Shown: piece after piece, positions 43,631 through 53,893 of the stretch
Numbering within the stretch: position 1 is the first letter of the stretch
How the letters are laid out: each line of letters opens with the position of its first letter
Source of the DNA: Hemerocallis citrina
Taxonomy: Eukaryota; Streptophyta; Magnoliopsida; Asparagales; Asphodelaceae
DNA: 64,000 bases
Assembly: GCA_017893485.1 (NCBI GenBank)
Contig: CM030360.1
Coordinates: 5,444,467-5,508,466, forward strand
Reading direction: 5' to 3'
The notes under the pieces: generated by a model
What the model was told of the DNA's origin: nothing
The model's database searches: none
What the model saw: the letters and a program-made list of their open reading frames with translations, nothing else
Translations under genes and position numbers: made by a program

Positions 43631-44126
43631 AAGCCCAAGACTCTGAATCTTGTTCAGATTCATGGGATTGCCAATAATTTATTGCATGGGCATGTTTTTC
43701 ATAATAAGCATATACATCTATACTATCTATTTTTCCAGATAATTCCTTTTGTTGTAATTCTCTAAAGACATCATAATAGATTTTATCTAATTCAGTAATA
43801 TTAAGTTTATTTTTTTCTTCTGATGAATATCTAACCATATTTATCTGTGATCTAGATAAACATGATAACTTAAAGTCAGTATTTACTTTTCTAGGTTGAT
43901 GAATCATTTTTATACTATTTATATCTTCTTTTATCTCATGTAAGAGATCTATGATATAATTAAAGATGCACTTTTGTTCAGATCCTCTAGTAGAAAAATG
44001 AACATAGTGGTCATATTGTTCTTTATTTAAATTATGGTAACACCTGTGGGTGTCATCGGTAATAATAGGAGGATTACTCATGGTGAGTAAAAAGTTGAAC
44101 ATATTCTATATTTGGTTATAGCTTAG
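43631..44126 (-). mobile_element. Endogenous pararetrovirus fragment A (ORF 1 and part of leader), minus strand
   Basis: On the minus strand this matches 50397-50890 of the larger viral copy: the end of the leader and the small first ORF (start codon at 44102, MFNFLLTMSNPP). It ends at the ATT microsatellite. The copia element at 44127-49016 is inserted in its leader, and the viral sequence resumes at 49017-49075. The ORF is open here until it runs into the microsatellite. Confidence 0.88.
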
Positions 44127-44296
44127 TGTTAGGGTTTGAGAAGAGGAAGAGAAAGGGAAGAAGAAGGCAGCGGCTGTTTTTGGAAGAGAATATTAGCCAA
44201 AAATTGTTGATTGATTATTTCCTTTGATTCAAAACTTACATATGTGAAGATACAAAGCCCAATGGGCCCTAAGAGCAATTGAGTCATAACATAACA
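44127..44296 (-). repeat. 3' LTR of the copia element (left copy)
   Basis: 170 bp, beginning TGTTAGGGTTTGAG and ending CATAACATAACA on the plus strand. Next to it, on the minus strand, lies the purine-rich CGAGGTGGAGATTG. Confidence 0.93.
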
Positions 44297-44431
44297 ATCT
44301 CCACCTCGAACCAAATTGCATCTAAAACAAACTAAAATATAAAGCAAATGCATAAAGCAAACATAACCTAAACAAAGGTAAACATAAAGATATACTAGCA
44401 ACATGCTAGAAACAAAACTAGCTCAAACTAG

Positions 44432-46090
44432 CTAGAAACCAATCGACATCAAACTTGAACAAAGCTTGAACTTTGCAATTGGAAGAGGCTTTGTGAGCAT
44501 ATCGGCCGGATTCGATTCGGTACCAATCTTCTTCACCGCAACCTTGCCTTCCGAGATCACATCTCGAACAAAATGGTATCGAATGTCAATGTGGTTCGTC
44601 TTCTCATGGTACATGCGGTCCTTGGTCAAATGAATCGCGCTTTGGTTGTCACAAAACACTGTAATAGGACCCTCGAGTGAAGACAACTCACCAACAAATG
44701 CCTTGAGCCAAATATCCTCCTTAATAGCCTCAGTAATTGCCATATATTCGGCCTCAGTACTTGAGAGCGCAACGGTGGCTTGAAGTGTAGACTTCCAACT
44801 AATTGCACAATCTCCAAGGGTAAAAACATAACCCGTCAGGGAACGCCTATTGTCCAAATCACCCGCAAAATCCACATCCACAAAACCCGTTAGTTTCTTG
44901 CCATTACCAAACTCCAAACAAGCATCAATAGTACCTCTCAAATAGCGGAAGATCCACTTCACCGCTTCCCAATGCCCTTTCCCCGGACAAGAGAGATATC
45001 TACTTACCACACTAACGGCTTGAGCAATGTCGGGTCGAGTACACACCATCAAGTACATAAGACTCCCGACCACACTCGAATATGGAACATTTTCCATATA
45101 TTTCTTCTCATCATCGGATTTTGGGCTTAAAGCGGCCGAAAGCTTGAAATGCGCCGCAAGAGGTGTTGAAACAACTTTCGCTTTCTCCATGCCAAAACGG
45201 CGTAGCACTTTCTCGGCAAAACTCTTTTGTGAAAGAAATAACTTTCTTTTGGACCTATCCCTTGTGATCCCCATCCCGAGAATCCTTTTGGCGGCCCCCA
45301 AATCTTTCATCTCAAATGCCGAACTTAGTTGCTCTTTCAACCTCCTAACTTCTTTCAAGTTTGAGGATGCAATCAACATGTCATCCACATAGAGCAACAA
45401 GTAAATAAAATCCCCACCAACCAACTTCTTGAAATAAACACAACTATCATAATTGGAACGATAGAAATTAATACTCACCATGAATGAGTCAAACTTCTTA
45501 TACCATTGCCGCGGTGATTGCTTAAGGCCATAAAGGGACTTCTTCAAAAGACACACACGGTCCTTCTTTCTCGCAACCTCAAAACCCTCCGGTTGGCTCA
45601 TGTAAATTTGCTCCTCCAAATTACCATGCAAGAAGGCAGTTTCCACATCCATTTGCTCCAATTCCAAATCCTTCATTGCCACCAAAGAGAGCAAAACTCG
45701 AATGGAGGTGTGCTTAACTACAGGAGAGAACACATCATTGAAGTCCACACCTTGGACTTGAATATATCCTTTAGCCACTAGCCTTGCCTTGTATCGAAAA
45801 TCTGCAGGATTTGAGCCATCAATCTTCCTCTTAAACACCCACTTACAACCCACAATCCTCTTACCACTCGGAGGCTTCACAAGAGACCAAGTCTCATTTT
45901 GTTGCAAAGATTGTAACACTTCATTCATAGCGGCAACCCAATTGGCCGCATCTTTAGAAGAAATGGCTTCCTTGTAGGAAGATGGCTCACAATACTTCAC
46001 ATCCTCTGCAATTGCCAAACAATAAGCAAAGTCGGAGTATCCATACCTTGTAGGTGGTCTTGTTTCTCTTCTAGCTCGGTCCCTTGCCAA
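44432..46090 (-). CDS. copia RT-RNase H portion, open for 552 codons
   Basis: The longest open piece of the copia polyprotein. It has [13 protein letters not shown] and [19 protein letters not shown], then the catalytic [30 protein letters not shown], and the RNase H part with [14 protein letters not shown] and [10 protein letters not shown]. It ends close to the LTR, as expected. A stop separates it from the integrase tail upstream, so it would not be made in the normal way unless read-through occurred. Confidence 0.92.
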   Translation of the reverse strand: MARDRARRETRPPTRYGYSDFAYCLAIAEDVKYCEPSSYKEAISSKDAANWVAAMNEVLQSLQQNETWSLVKPPSGKRIVGCKWVFKRKIDGSNPADFRYKARLVAKGYIQVQGVDFNDVFSPVVKHTSIRVLLSLVAMKDLELEQMDVETAFLHGNLEEQIYMSQPEGFEVARKKDRVCLLKKSLYGLKQSPRQWYKKFDSFMVSINFYRSNYDSCVYFKKLVGGDFIYLLLYVDDMLIASSNLKEVRRLKEQLSSAFEMKDLGAAKRILGMGITRDRSKRKLFLSQKSFAEKVLRRFGMEKAKVVSTPLAAHFKLSAALSPKSDDEKKYMENVPYSSVVGSLMYLMVCTRPDIAQAVSVVSRYLSCPGKGHWEAVKWIFRYLRGTIDACLEFGNGKKLTGFVDVDFAGDLDNRRSLTGYVFTLGDCAISWKSTLQATVALSSTEAEYMAITEAIKEDIWLKAFVGELSSLEGPITVFCDNQSAIHLTKDRMYHEKTNHIDIRYHFVRDVISEGKVAVKKIGTESNPADMLTKPLPIAKFKLCSSLMSIGF

Positions 46091-46162
46091 TGCATATGGT
46101 TATGCCTCTTCTTGGGTTTCCTCCAAATTGACATCATCATGTGAGATCAAATCATCACCTTC

Positions 46163-47092
46163 TTAGACCGGCACCTCAAACTCCACCTTCTTCTCAACCG
46201 TCTCATTCTCCTTAATAGTTGGCTCGGGTGCAATATCATTTGCCTTCAACATGGCCGACTCATTGAAAATGACATCTCTTGAAATAAGGAACTTGGATGA
46301 TTCGGGACACCACAACTTATATCCCTTCACATTTGTGGGATACCCAACAAAAATACACTTCTTCGATCTAGGCTCCAACTTTCCTTCATTCACATGTGCA
46401 TAAGCGGGACAACCAAACACCCTCAAATTCGAATAATCGGCCGTCTTACCCGACCACACTTATTCGGGTGTCTTCAACTCAATTGAAGTGGCAGGAGATC
46501 GATTTACCAAATAGCAAGATGTGTTAATTGCTTCCGCCCAAAACTCCTTACCCAAACCCGCATTTGAAAGCATACTTCTAGACCTTTCAAGTAGTGTCCT
46601 ATTCATCCTTTCTGCAACACCATTTTGTTGTAGAGTATTGACCACCGTCTTGTGCCGAACAATCCCTTCAGCCTTGCAAAAATTATCAAACTCATGGTTG
46701 CAAAACTCCAAACCGTTATCGGTTTTCAACCTCTTAACTTTCCTTCCCATTTGGTTCTCCAAAAGTGACTTCCATTCTTTGAAGGTGCGAAACACATCAC
46801 TTTTCTCTTTCAAGAAATAAACCCAAACCTTCCTTGAGAAATCATTAATGAAAGTAAGCATGTAACGAGAACCATTACCTTTGGAAGGCTCACGAGAAGG
46901 TCCCCAAAGATCCGAATGGATGTAGTCCACTGTTCCCTTGGTCGAATGAATGGCCGTGGAGAAGCTCAACCTCTTATGCTTGCCAAATACACAATGCTCA
47001 CAAAACTCTAAGTTGCCCGTGCATTGGCCACACAACAAGCCTCTTTTGCTCAAAATGGTCATTCCTCGCTCACTCATATGCCCCAATCTCAT
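46163..47092 (-). pseudogene. copia integrase, interrupted
   Basis: 47092-46460 has the zinc region and the catalytic core: [35 protein letters not shown] and [20 protein letters not shown] stop near 46460 separates the C-terminal part (46459-46163), which has NLRVFGCPAYAHV and KCIFVGYP. Another stop near 46163 ends it. The upstream border is a TGA where the family has Trp. Confidence 0.9.
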
Positions 47093-47095
47093 ATG

Positions 47096-48349
47096 TCAGA
47101 GCCTAGTCGCATCCTCATTCGACATAGTACCCGAACGTGCAATGGCGGCCGAGCTCATGACCGTGGAACCTTGTAGGAAATAAAGAGTTCCAATTCTCTT
47201 TGCCTTCATGATTGTGAGAGCCCCTTTGGAGACTCTAAGGACTCCACCTTCACTTTGGAACTTACACCCTTTTTCTTCAAGAGACCCCAAAGAAATCAAA
47301 TTCTTAGACAAATCGGGTATATGCCTCACACCCGTCAACCTTCGGACCTTTCCATCATGGAACTTAATTATCACCGAACCAATTCCGGCAACCTTACACA
47401 TATTGTTGTTCCCCATGAGAACCTTACCATCTGTAGGCTCATAAGTCTCAAACCAATCTCTATTCGGAGTCATGTGTCCCGTATCCATCACCCAACAATG
47501 TATATCATCAACATTATTATCTATCACATAAAGAGTATCAACTGTGTCACATTCGGCCACATTGGCCTCCTCCGAAGAAGAATCTTTACTATCCGCCTTT
47601 TGTTTATTTTTGAACTTGAAACAATCGGCCTTAATGTGTCCCTTCTTCTTACAATAGTTGCACGTCAAATTCTTGTGCCTAGACTTCGAACGGGTCCTTG
47701 TATCTTTCGAGTTTCGGTCCCATGACCTACCTTGATCAACAACTAAACCAACAACTTGGCTTCCTTTCTCATTATTGGTCATTTCACTATCAATGTGCAA
47801 CTTGGCTTGCAAATTGCTCTTAACATCCTCTAGAGAAATTTTATCTCTACTATAAATCAACATGTCTCTAAAAGCCTTGTATGATGCGGGTAATGAGCAT
47901 AATAACAAAAGGGCTTGGTCCTCATCCTCCACCTTAACATCAATCTTACTTAAGTCATTCAAAATAGATGCATACTCCGTAATATGATTGGAAATTGATG
48001 TACCTTCAACCATGCGAAGAGTGTAGAGGCGCAATTTCAACCACAGTCGATTGGTGAGGGACTTCTTCATGTAGATGTTCTCCAATTTCTTCCACAAAGC
48101 CTTAGCGGTCTTCTCCGATAGGACCTCTTGCAATGTCGAATCGCTCAAACACAATTGGATAATAGAGAGCACTTTATCATCCATCTCTCTCCATTTCTTA
48201 TCCGTCACCGCATCAATCAATTTTTCTCGACCAAAAATGGCATCCTTAACGCCTTGGCTCGACAAAATCGCTGCCATACGCACTTGCCATATTGCAAAAC
48301 TCGTCTTCCCATCATACTTCTCAATATCATATTTTTCCGACATATCCAT
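47096..48349 (-). CDS. copia gag and protease portion, 417 codons
   Basis: It starts MDMSEKYDIEKYDGKTSFAI, as in TNT1-like gag. It includes the UBN2-type gag core (ALWKKLENIYMKKSLTNRLW) and the CCHC knuckle CNYCKKKGHIKADC. The protease site reads WVMDTGHMTPNRDWF: the catalytic DTG is kept, but the two or three residues that normally follow (Ala-Ser plus an aromatic) are missing. The frame ends at TGA (47093-47095). Confidence 0.9.
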   Translation of the reverse strand: MDMSEKYDIEKYDGKTSFAIWQVRMAAILSSQGVKDAIFGREKLIDAVTDKKWREMDDKVLSIIQLCLSDSTLQEVLSEKTAKALWKKLENIYMKKSLTNRLWLKLRLYTLRMVEGTSISNHITEYASILNDLSKIDVKVEDEDQALLLLCSLPASYKAFRDMLIYSRDKISLEDVKSNLQAKLHIDSEMTNNEKGSQVVGLVVDQGRSWDRNSKDTRTRSKSRHKNLTCNYCKKKGHIKADCFKFKNKQKADSKDSSSEEANVAECDTVDTLYVIDNNVDDIHCWVMDTGHMTPNRDWFETYEPTDGKVLMGNNNMCKVAGIGSVIIKFHDGKVRRLTGVRHIPDLSKNLISLGSLEEKGCKFQSEGGVLRVSKGALTIMKAKRIGTLYFLQGSTVMSSAAIARSGTMSNEDATRL

Positions 48350-48846
48350 TCAAATTTCTTCAACCCAATTCAACAAAACACCAAATTTTCCCCCCAAAAA
48401 TTAATTACTCAAATCACAAAAATCAAACCTTCCTTCTTGATATCCTTCCTCCTCCAACGCTCAGACGAAGTAGTGCTCGCACCGGAGGGAATCCGCAACA
48501 ACCGCAATCGGAATCAATCAGCAACAACCGCAACCGGAATCAAACAGCAACAACAGCAACCGGAATCAATCAGCAACAATAGCAACGACGGCTCTGGGAA
48601 CTCGACGAAGGATCTGGCCGAAAGGGGCCTTCGTGCTGCTTCAGAGCAGGCGGAATTTGTTGATGGCGAAGATGAGGATGTCGGCGTCGTGTGGCAAACT
48701 CCTCCACGTCGGCTGCTTCTCCAGAGATGCCGCTGTTTCCGGCGGTGGCAAGGACGTCGAGGTGGAGCTAGGTGAAGGTGGGGATTTGGAGCAGGAGTAA
48801 AGGGGCTGGAGGTGTGTGGGTTTTGGTGTTGGCTCTGATACCAATT
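48350..48846 (-). other. copia 5' leader with primer site
   Basis: The untranslated leader between the right LTR and gag. TGGTATCAGAGCC (minus strand, 48843-48831) is complementary to tRNA-iMet and lies three bases from the LTR. The leader has a CAGCAACAACCGCAACCGGAATC-type repeat at about 48490-48580. Confidence 0.85.
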
Positions 48847-49016
48847 TGTTAGGGTTTGAGAAGAGGAAGAGAAAGGGAAGAAGAAGGCATCGGTTATTTT
48901 TGGAAGAGAAGATTAGCCAAAAATTGTTGATTGATTATTTCCTTTGATTCAAAACTTACATATGTGAAGATACAAAGCCCAATGGGCCCTAAGAGCAATT
49001 CGGTCATAACATAACA
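48847..49016 (-). repeat. 5' LTR of the copia element (right copy)
   Basis: 170 bp with the same ends as the left copy, differing from it at about six positions. Confidence 0.93.
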
Positions 49017-49075
49017 CCTAGTATCTATGTTTAATGTTATCTTCATAATCTGTCTATCCTCTAATCCTTTTTGAC
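49017..49075 (-). mobile_element. Pararetrovirus fragment A, continued leader
   Basis: This is the minus-strand match to about 50344-50402, continuing fragment A across the copia insertion. It ends at GAC, shared with the next fragment, a 3-base microhomology at the junction. Confidence 0.85.
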
Positions 49076-49316
49076 TTCAACCTGTTGAAGGTCAGACAAA
49101 GAAAATGCTCTTAAATCAAAAGGAGAAAAACACTGAACAAAGAGTGTTAAAAATTCCTTTGGCCCAAATACAAGCCAATGATTCGAGCTATTGATTTAAA
49201 GAAGCAAGCTCAGTTACATATCTATATACCCTTAACAATCAAAATACCAGATATACTAGAATTTACTATTCATGCTTTGGTCGACATCGAAGCTGAAGCA
49301 AGTCTGCTCCAAGACG
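49073..49316 (+). mobile_element. Pararetrovirus fragment: end of movement protein and start of protease, plus strand
   Basis: Collinear with 53772-54015 of the main copy at an offset of 4,699 bases. It spans the movement-protein C-terminus and the start of the protease, breaking off within the protease active-site region. It directly abuts an inverted fragment of the same region. Confidence 0.9.
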
Positions 49317-49648
49317 AAGATTATCCATTCCAAGGAGGCAATCTGTTTCAAGAACCTGGGGTAGTAACCCAAAATCAAATGAATAGGTTTGAAAGTGATT
49401 ATGTAGATCAGGAATTTGTACTTGTAAACCAATAACCTTATGGGTTATAGGGCATTGTTTTCCCATAAAGTCATTAAGCATTCCAGGTTTGGTTAATGGA
49501 GTATGAAATTGTGGGGGAATAAAGACGTCTTGGAGCATACTTGCTTCAGCTCCGGTGTCGACCAAAGCATGAATAGTAAATTCTTGTATATCTGGTATTT
49601 TGATTTTTAAGGGTATATAGATATGTAACTGAGCTTGCTTCTTTAAAT
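49316..49648 (-). mobile_element. Pararetrovirus fragment: protease region, inverted
   Basis: The minus-strand match to 53893-54225. Together with the preceding fragment it makes an inverted repeat: arms 49194-49316 and 49526-49648 (123 bp each) around a 209-bp loop. It also abuts the start of the full-length copy at 49649. Confidence 0.9.
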
Positions 49649-49994
49649 TGGAGACATGCTTACAGAAGAAGCCAACACTGATTAAAGCATGGTGGGCCAA
49701 CCTACACACTGAAGTCATAATAATTGAAGGACAGCTCAATAGCCTCAATAATTCAAAGCCAGCACGTGCTTCCACAAGAAGATTCGATCTTATCTGCCAG
49801 CACACAATATTCCCTCTTATCCGCCAGCACACAAGATTCGATCTGATCAACCAGCTCATGAGAAGCCCCTAGAGTCTTAGTATTACTATAAATAAGGCCC
49901 TCTGGCCAACCTTATAAGATATCAGAAATCCTTTCTTCTTTTCTTTTGTGAGTACGAGTGCTTGTTTTTAAGTTTTTGTGTGTGCGCAAAATTG
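49649..49994 (+). repeat. Left terminal direct repeat of pararetrovirus B
   Basis: 346 bp shared with the right end and differing at about 11 positions. It covers the last codons of the 3' ORF, the intergenic region and the promoter. Such redundancy is expected when a circular genome inserts as slightly more than one unit. Confidence 0.88.
49887..49894 (+). promoter_or_regulatory. Viral TATA box (left copy)
   Basis: TATAAATA lies in the intergenic region about 100 bases before the primer site, the usual place for the pregenomic RNA promoter of Caulimoviridae. Confidence 0.7.
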
Positions 49995-50005
49995 ATATCA
50001 GAGCC
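49993..50005 (+). promoter_or_regulatory. Pararetroviral primer binding site (tRNA-Met)
   Basis: TGATATCAGAGCC differs at one base from the tRNA-iMet complement TGGTATCAGAGCC. It marks the start of viral genome numbering by convention. Confidence 0.8.
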
Positions 50006-50432
50006 AAGTTGTTTGTAAATACCAGCTTCAAGTTAAGAGTCCCCTGTAATATATTGTAAGTTTTTTCTTTGTATTTGCTCTTAAGTAATGATAGGCTAAT
50101 TTCTTGAGCATATTTATATTTGCTTATAGCTTTCTTCCTGATCTAATGTAATCTTCATTAGCTCTCATCCATTAGTCCGTACACCTTATGCAGGAAATGA
50201 AATAAGGTTGTGCTCTATCTCTGTGCTAGTATAAGCTTGTGGTTTTGATCCGTTATATCCAGAAGGGATTGTAGGATTTATCAGCCATTGGGCAGATTCG
50301 AGGCTTAACCCTACTATAAATCCACGGTAAGGGATACTAGAAGCAGAGATAAGGGTCAAAAAGGATTAGAGGATAGACAGATTATGAAGATAACATTAAA
50401 CCTAGATACTAAGCTATAACCAAATATAGAAT
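50006..50432 (+). other. Viral leader region
   Basis: About 430 non-coding bases between the primer site and the first ORF, as in other pararetroviruses whose RNA has a long structured leader. Several short ATG-stop frames occur. Confidence 0.6.
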
Positions 50433-50900
50433 ATGTTCAACTTTTTACTCACCATGAGTAATCCTCCTATTATTACCGATGACACCCACAGGTGTTACCA
50501 TAATTTAAATAAAGAACAATATGACCACTATGTTCATCTTCCTACTAGAGGATCTGAACAAAAGGGTATATTTAATTATATCGTAGATCTCTTACATGAG
50601 ATAAAAGAAGATATAAATAGTATAAAAAAGGTTTATCAACCTAGAAAAGTAAATACTGACTTTAAGTTATCATGTTTATCTAGATCACAGATAAATATGG
50701 TTAGATATTCGTCAGAAGAAAAAAATAAACTTAATATTAGTGAATTAGATAAAATCTATTGTGATGTCTTTAGAGAATTACAACAAAAGGAATTATCTGG
50801 AAAAATAGATAGTATAGATGTATATGCTTATTATGAAAAACATGCCCATGCAATAAATTATTGGCAATCCCATGAATCTGAACAAAGATTCAGAGTCTGA
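50433..50900 (+). CDS. Viral ORF 1, small protein of unknown function
   Basis: An open frame of 155 codons. A second ATG seven codons in (MSNPPIITDDTH) is an alternative start. The product is polar with a YSSEEKNKL segment and a C-terminal half that could be helical. I do not recognise a domain. Position and size suit the first ORF of solendovirus-like genomes. Fragment A (43631-44102) carries a second copy. The stop may come early through a frameshift at AAAGATTCAGAG. Confidence 0.65.
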   Translation: MFNFLLTMSNPPIITDDTHRCYHNLNKEQYDHYVHLPTRGSEQKGIFNYIVDLLHEIKEDINSIKKVYQPRKVNTDFKLSCLSRSQINMVRYSSEEKNKLNISELDKIYCDVFRELQQKELSGKIDSIDVYAYYEKHAHAINYWQSHESEQRFRV

Positions 50901-50905
50901 ACAAG

Positions 50906-52225
50906 ACTATACCTCCCAACTGGAACATGGATTCCACAAAATCCGACGAATTCCATAGAATCCATTTCCGACACATCGGAAAAATTACAGTACGCAATAC
51001 GTACAAATGGAGCAGGAGCCAGTGGTGGTTCTGGTTTATATTTACCACCACCTGAAGGATTTGTTCCTCAAGATCCAAATCTTGGTTTTATTCCACAACA
51101 ACCTCAGGAATCAATAAATCAAACTGTACCTCCTCAAGATGAAGAAATGGCAGAAAGCCAGAATCCTACCGGAGCACAGTTTCAAACAAGATCCGATTTA
51201 ATAATTTTCATTCCTCGAGAAAAGCTAAACAAGCATTCTCTCATAATGAAACATCTGGCATGATTTTAAACATAGATCATGTTCCACATAAAAAAACAAA
51301 AAAGACATTATTAAACTGGTTACAAAAAATGAGCGGAATATCTTATCTTCTGCCTCAAATGACTGTACCAGATTTTTTGATGTATGCAACCAGTTATTGG
51401 GAAGGATACGCTTTATGGTGGATGACAAGCCTAGAAAACATCAACAAAGAAGCAATAAATAAAATAAGAAGAATGAACAGCATTAATGGTGCATTAATTG
51501 AATTAGTTGATCTTCTAGCGGCTGACCTCACTGGAGAATCACTGCGAGAAGAACCGGACATAGAAAACAAATTAGTAAAAATGCAATTATGCGATATATG
51601 TATGCTAGAAGAATTTGTCTCAACATACATAGGCTTCGTATTTCAATTAAAAACCACAGAACAAAAATTATTCTGGATGAAAGCATTTTTTGCAAAAGTG
51701 CCATATCCATGGAATAATCTTATACAAGAAAGATATAATTCTATACTTTCTACAACAACATCACAAAGAGATGCACAATCCACAGGAATTCTGAAAAGAG
51801 CCTGTATGGAAACAATGAAAGCTTACTGTGAGCAAGCAAAAGCTCATAAACAAGTAAACAACAAAATTAAAACTTCTAAATTAGGATTTAATTGTTGTAC
51901 AAAATATGACGAAGATCTTAATTTGCTATTTGGATGCAACCCTGCATACCAAGTCAAAAATTACAAACGGTCTAAAAGGATTCAACACCAGAAAAGACCC
52001 AAATACAAAATTACTCGTAGAAAATGGAAACCCACCTTTAAGAAAAAATATACACCTAATAAATTTCCTAAGAAGAAATTTATTAATAAACAAAAATTCA
52101 AAAAGGGCTGTAAATGTTTTAAATGCAGCAAAGAAGGGCATTATGCTAATGAATGTCCGAAAAATATAAAATCTATAGTCCTAACAAATATTGAACTATG
52201 GTATCCAATATGGAACTATCACTGA
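50906..52225 (+). pseudogene. Viral coat protein region
   Basis: The main open piece (51260-52225, 321 codons) resembles Caulimoviridae coat proteins: a helical core ending in WMKAFFAKVPYPW, then a Lys/Arg-rich tail and a zinc knuckle CFKCSKEGHYANEC. By family it packages the genome. The N-terminal part (50906-51259) is Pro/Gln-rich and open only after frame changes. At least one frameshift or stop separates it from the core. Downstream, the polyprotein homology continues in other frames. Confidence 0.85.
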
Positions 52226-53135
52226 TATACCAAGCGATACACAATCTTCAATACATGAAATAGAAAGTCTATACTCTGAAGATTCTTACTCAACATCTTC
52301 TACGGAAGACATGGAAGAATCCTTCAAAACTTTAAACATTAATATGTTAACTATAAACAAAACTATCACTGCTATCCGTATCATTCCCTTAGCGGAAGAT
52401 ATTCTATTACCTAGATAAGACAAAAGAAATACCTCTGGGTATTTACTTTTTTCTAGTCGAAATTATTATCTCAAAAGATATAGAACAACACTTATTTATT
52501 TGGATATAATTCTCCAAATTCCATTGGGATATTATGGTATAATCCATAATCTACCAATGCATGCTAAAGAAAGTATATTTATAACAACTGGGTTAATCGA
52601 ACCTATGGCTACTACCAATGTAACTTTACAAATGAAAAGTACTAGCCTTGAGGATCAAGATTATAGAATAGAAAAGGATGATCCAATCGGCATGTTAGTA
52701 ATTCATAAATATGAAGATCTTCCAATAATTAAGGAAGAAACTTATTCAACACAAACTTCTAGCTCTAGAAGCCAGAACACGAAAGGTAAAGAGCCAGAAG
52801 CATATTTTGAATACAAAATATATATGAACTCATTGGCCACAGTCAATGAAATATCTTCTGAAGAAATAACAAATAATAGTATCCAAGATAGTGCTGGAGA
52901 AGAATTTGTTATTACAGATGAAGATCTAGAAAAATTAAAAGAGCCCATTCCTCATTCAGATAGAAAGGAGATTTACAAATCACCAACATTTAAATCTTGT
53001 TTTCTAAATCAACATACATATATATTTGAACGGATGCAAGGTAATATTGAGTTAAAAGAAGAAGAAGATTTTTCTTCAGTTAAACTCCTTGATCAAAATA
53101 AAATCGAAAGGTTAAAACGAAATTTCCCAAAATGA
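52191..53135 (+). pseudogene. Viral polyprotein middle part with dUTPase-like region
   Basis: After an acidic spacer (52191-52418) and a stop, 52500-53135 opens with LQIPLGYYGIIH, then a stretch ending IEKDDPIGMLVIHKY. The pattern of Pro-Leu-Gly-x-Tyr-Gly, a central TGLIEP and a closing hydrophobic strand resembles the trimeric dUTPase fold. The TGLIEP position normally reads Gly-Val-Ile-Asp followed by a Tyr, and the catalytic Asp and Tyr are not there. It may be a non-enzymatic relative. The rest (52740-53135) is acidic linker. Confidence 0.5.
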
Positions 53136-53893
53136 AATACCTTCATATTGGGCTAATCCAAATTAAAATCACAGGACTATTCTGTTCAGGAATAGATACT
53201 CCTATAATGATTGTTTGCATGGATGAAAGAATCATCAATAATCCCTTAAACAGTATTATTGGTGGAGCTAAGTCAAATCTAGCAAACAGACTATTCGGAG
53301 TCAATATACATCCTGATTTCTGTATTAGCCTTGAAGACAAAAATATCCGAAAGGCTTGTACATTATCAATCAATTTACAAGGAATAGAAATCTTACCTGG
53401 ATCTAAAGTAGTAGGAATACAATGGGAACATTGTATGGCTTTAAACAATACTTCTACGTTTAAATCCATTACACCAACACAATTTGTTAAACTAATCGAG
53501 GTTGGCATAGGTAAAACTATTCAACCTAGATTAATTGATGTTAGACATCTGAAATTTGATCAAGAGATGCAAGTATTCATAAAATCCTTGAAGCCAAAAT
53601 TTCAAGTACCTACTGAATACTTTATTGCATTAGGCAATACAATTTCAACACTAATTCGAAATCATCCGGGAGAATCCTCTTCTTCGCAACTCTTACGGAC
53701 CCACTCTGTAAGACATTTCGAAGAAACCCCAGAAGAAACAATACCACCCAGACAGAGTTTTCAATCTGAACGACTTGAACCTGTTGAAGGTCAGACAAAG
53801 AAAATGCTCTTAAATCAAAAGGAGAAAAACACTAAACAAAGAGTGTTAAAAATTCCTTTGGCCCAAATACAAGCCAATGATTCGAGCTATTGA
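53132..53893 (+). CDS. Viral movement protein (30K family)
   Basis: An open frame of 253 codons beginning MKYLHIGLIQIKITGLF, with GIDTPIMIVCMDERI and a following LANRLFGVNIHPDF block, the conserved core of Caulimoviridae movement proteins. By family it forms tubules or modifies plasmodesmata for cell-to-cell spread. In related viruses it is part of a longer polyprotein with the coat protein. Here it overlaps the preceding piece by four bases. Its end overlaps the protease start at 53877. Confidence 0.85.
   Translation: MKYLHIGLIQIKITGLFCSGIDTPIMIVCMDERIINNPLNSIIGGAKSNLANRLFGVNIHPDFCISLEDKNIRKACTLSINLQGIEILPGSKVVGIQWEHCMALNNTSTFKSITPTQFVKLIEVGIGKTIQPRLIDVRHLKFDQEMQVFIKSLKPKFQVPTEYFIALGNTISTLIRNHPGESSSSQLLRTHSVRHFEETPEETIPPRQSFQSERLEPVEGQTKKMLLNQKEKNTKQRVLKIPLAQIQANDSSY

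Larger units (their letters stand above)
44127..49016 (-). mobile_element. Ty1/copia retrotransposon, Tork/TNT1-like, decayed
   Basis: Two 170-bp LTRs (TGTTAGGG...ATAACA) enclose a minus-strand gag-protease-integrase-RT-RNase H series, the copia order. A tRNA-iMet primer site lies inside the right LTR. The flanks CTTAG (44122-44126) and CCTAG (49017-49021) are a 5-bp duplication with one change. It has four in-frame stops but is otherwise complete. The LTRs differ at about six positions, so it is moderately old. Confidence 0.93.

Noticed and set aside
43329..43677. Open frames of poly-Leu and poly-Tyr
   Set aside because: They are translations of the ATT microsatellite and have no coding signal.
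48128..48775. 215-codon plus-strand frame
   Set aside because: Antisense to the copia gag start and leader; composition comes from the CAA/CGG repeats.
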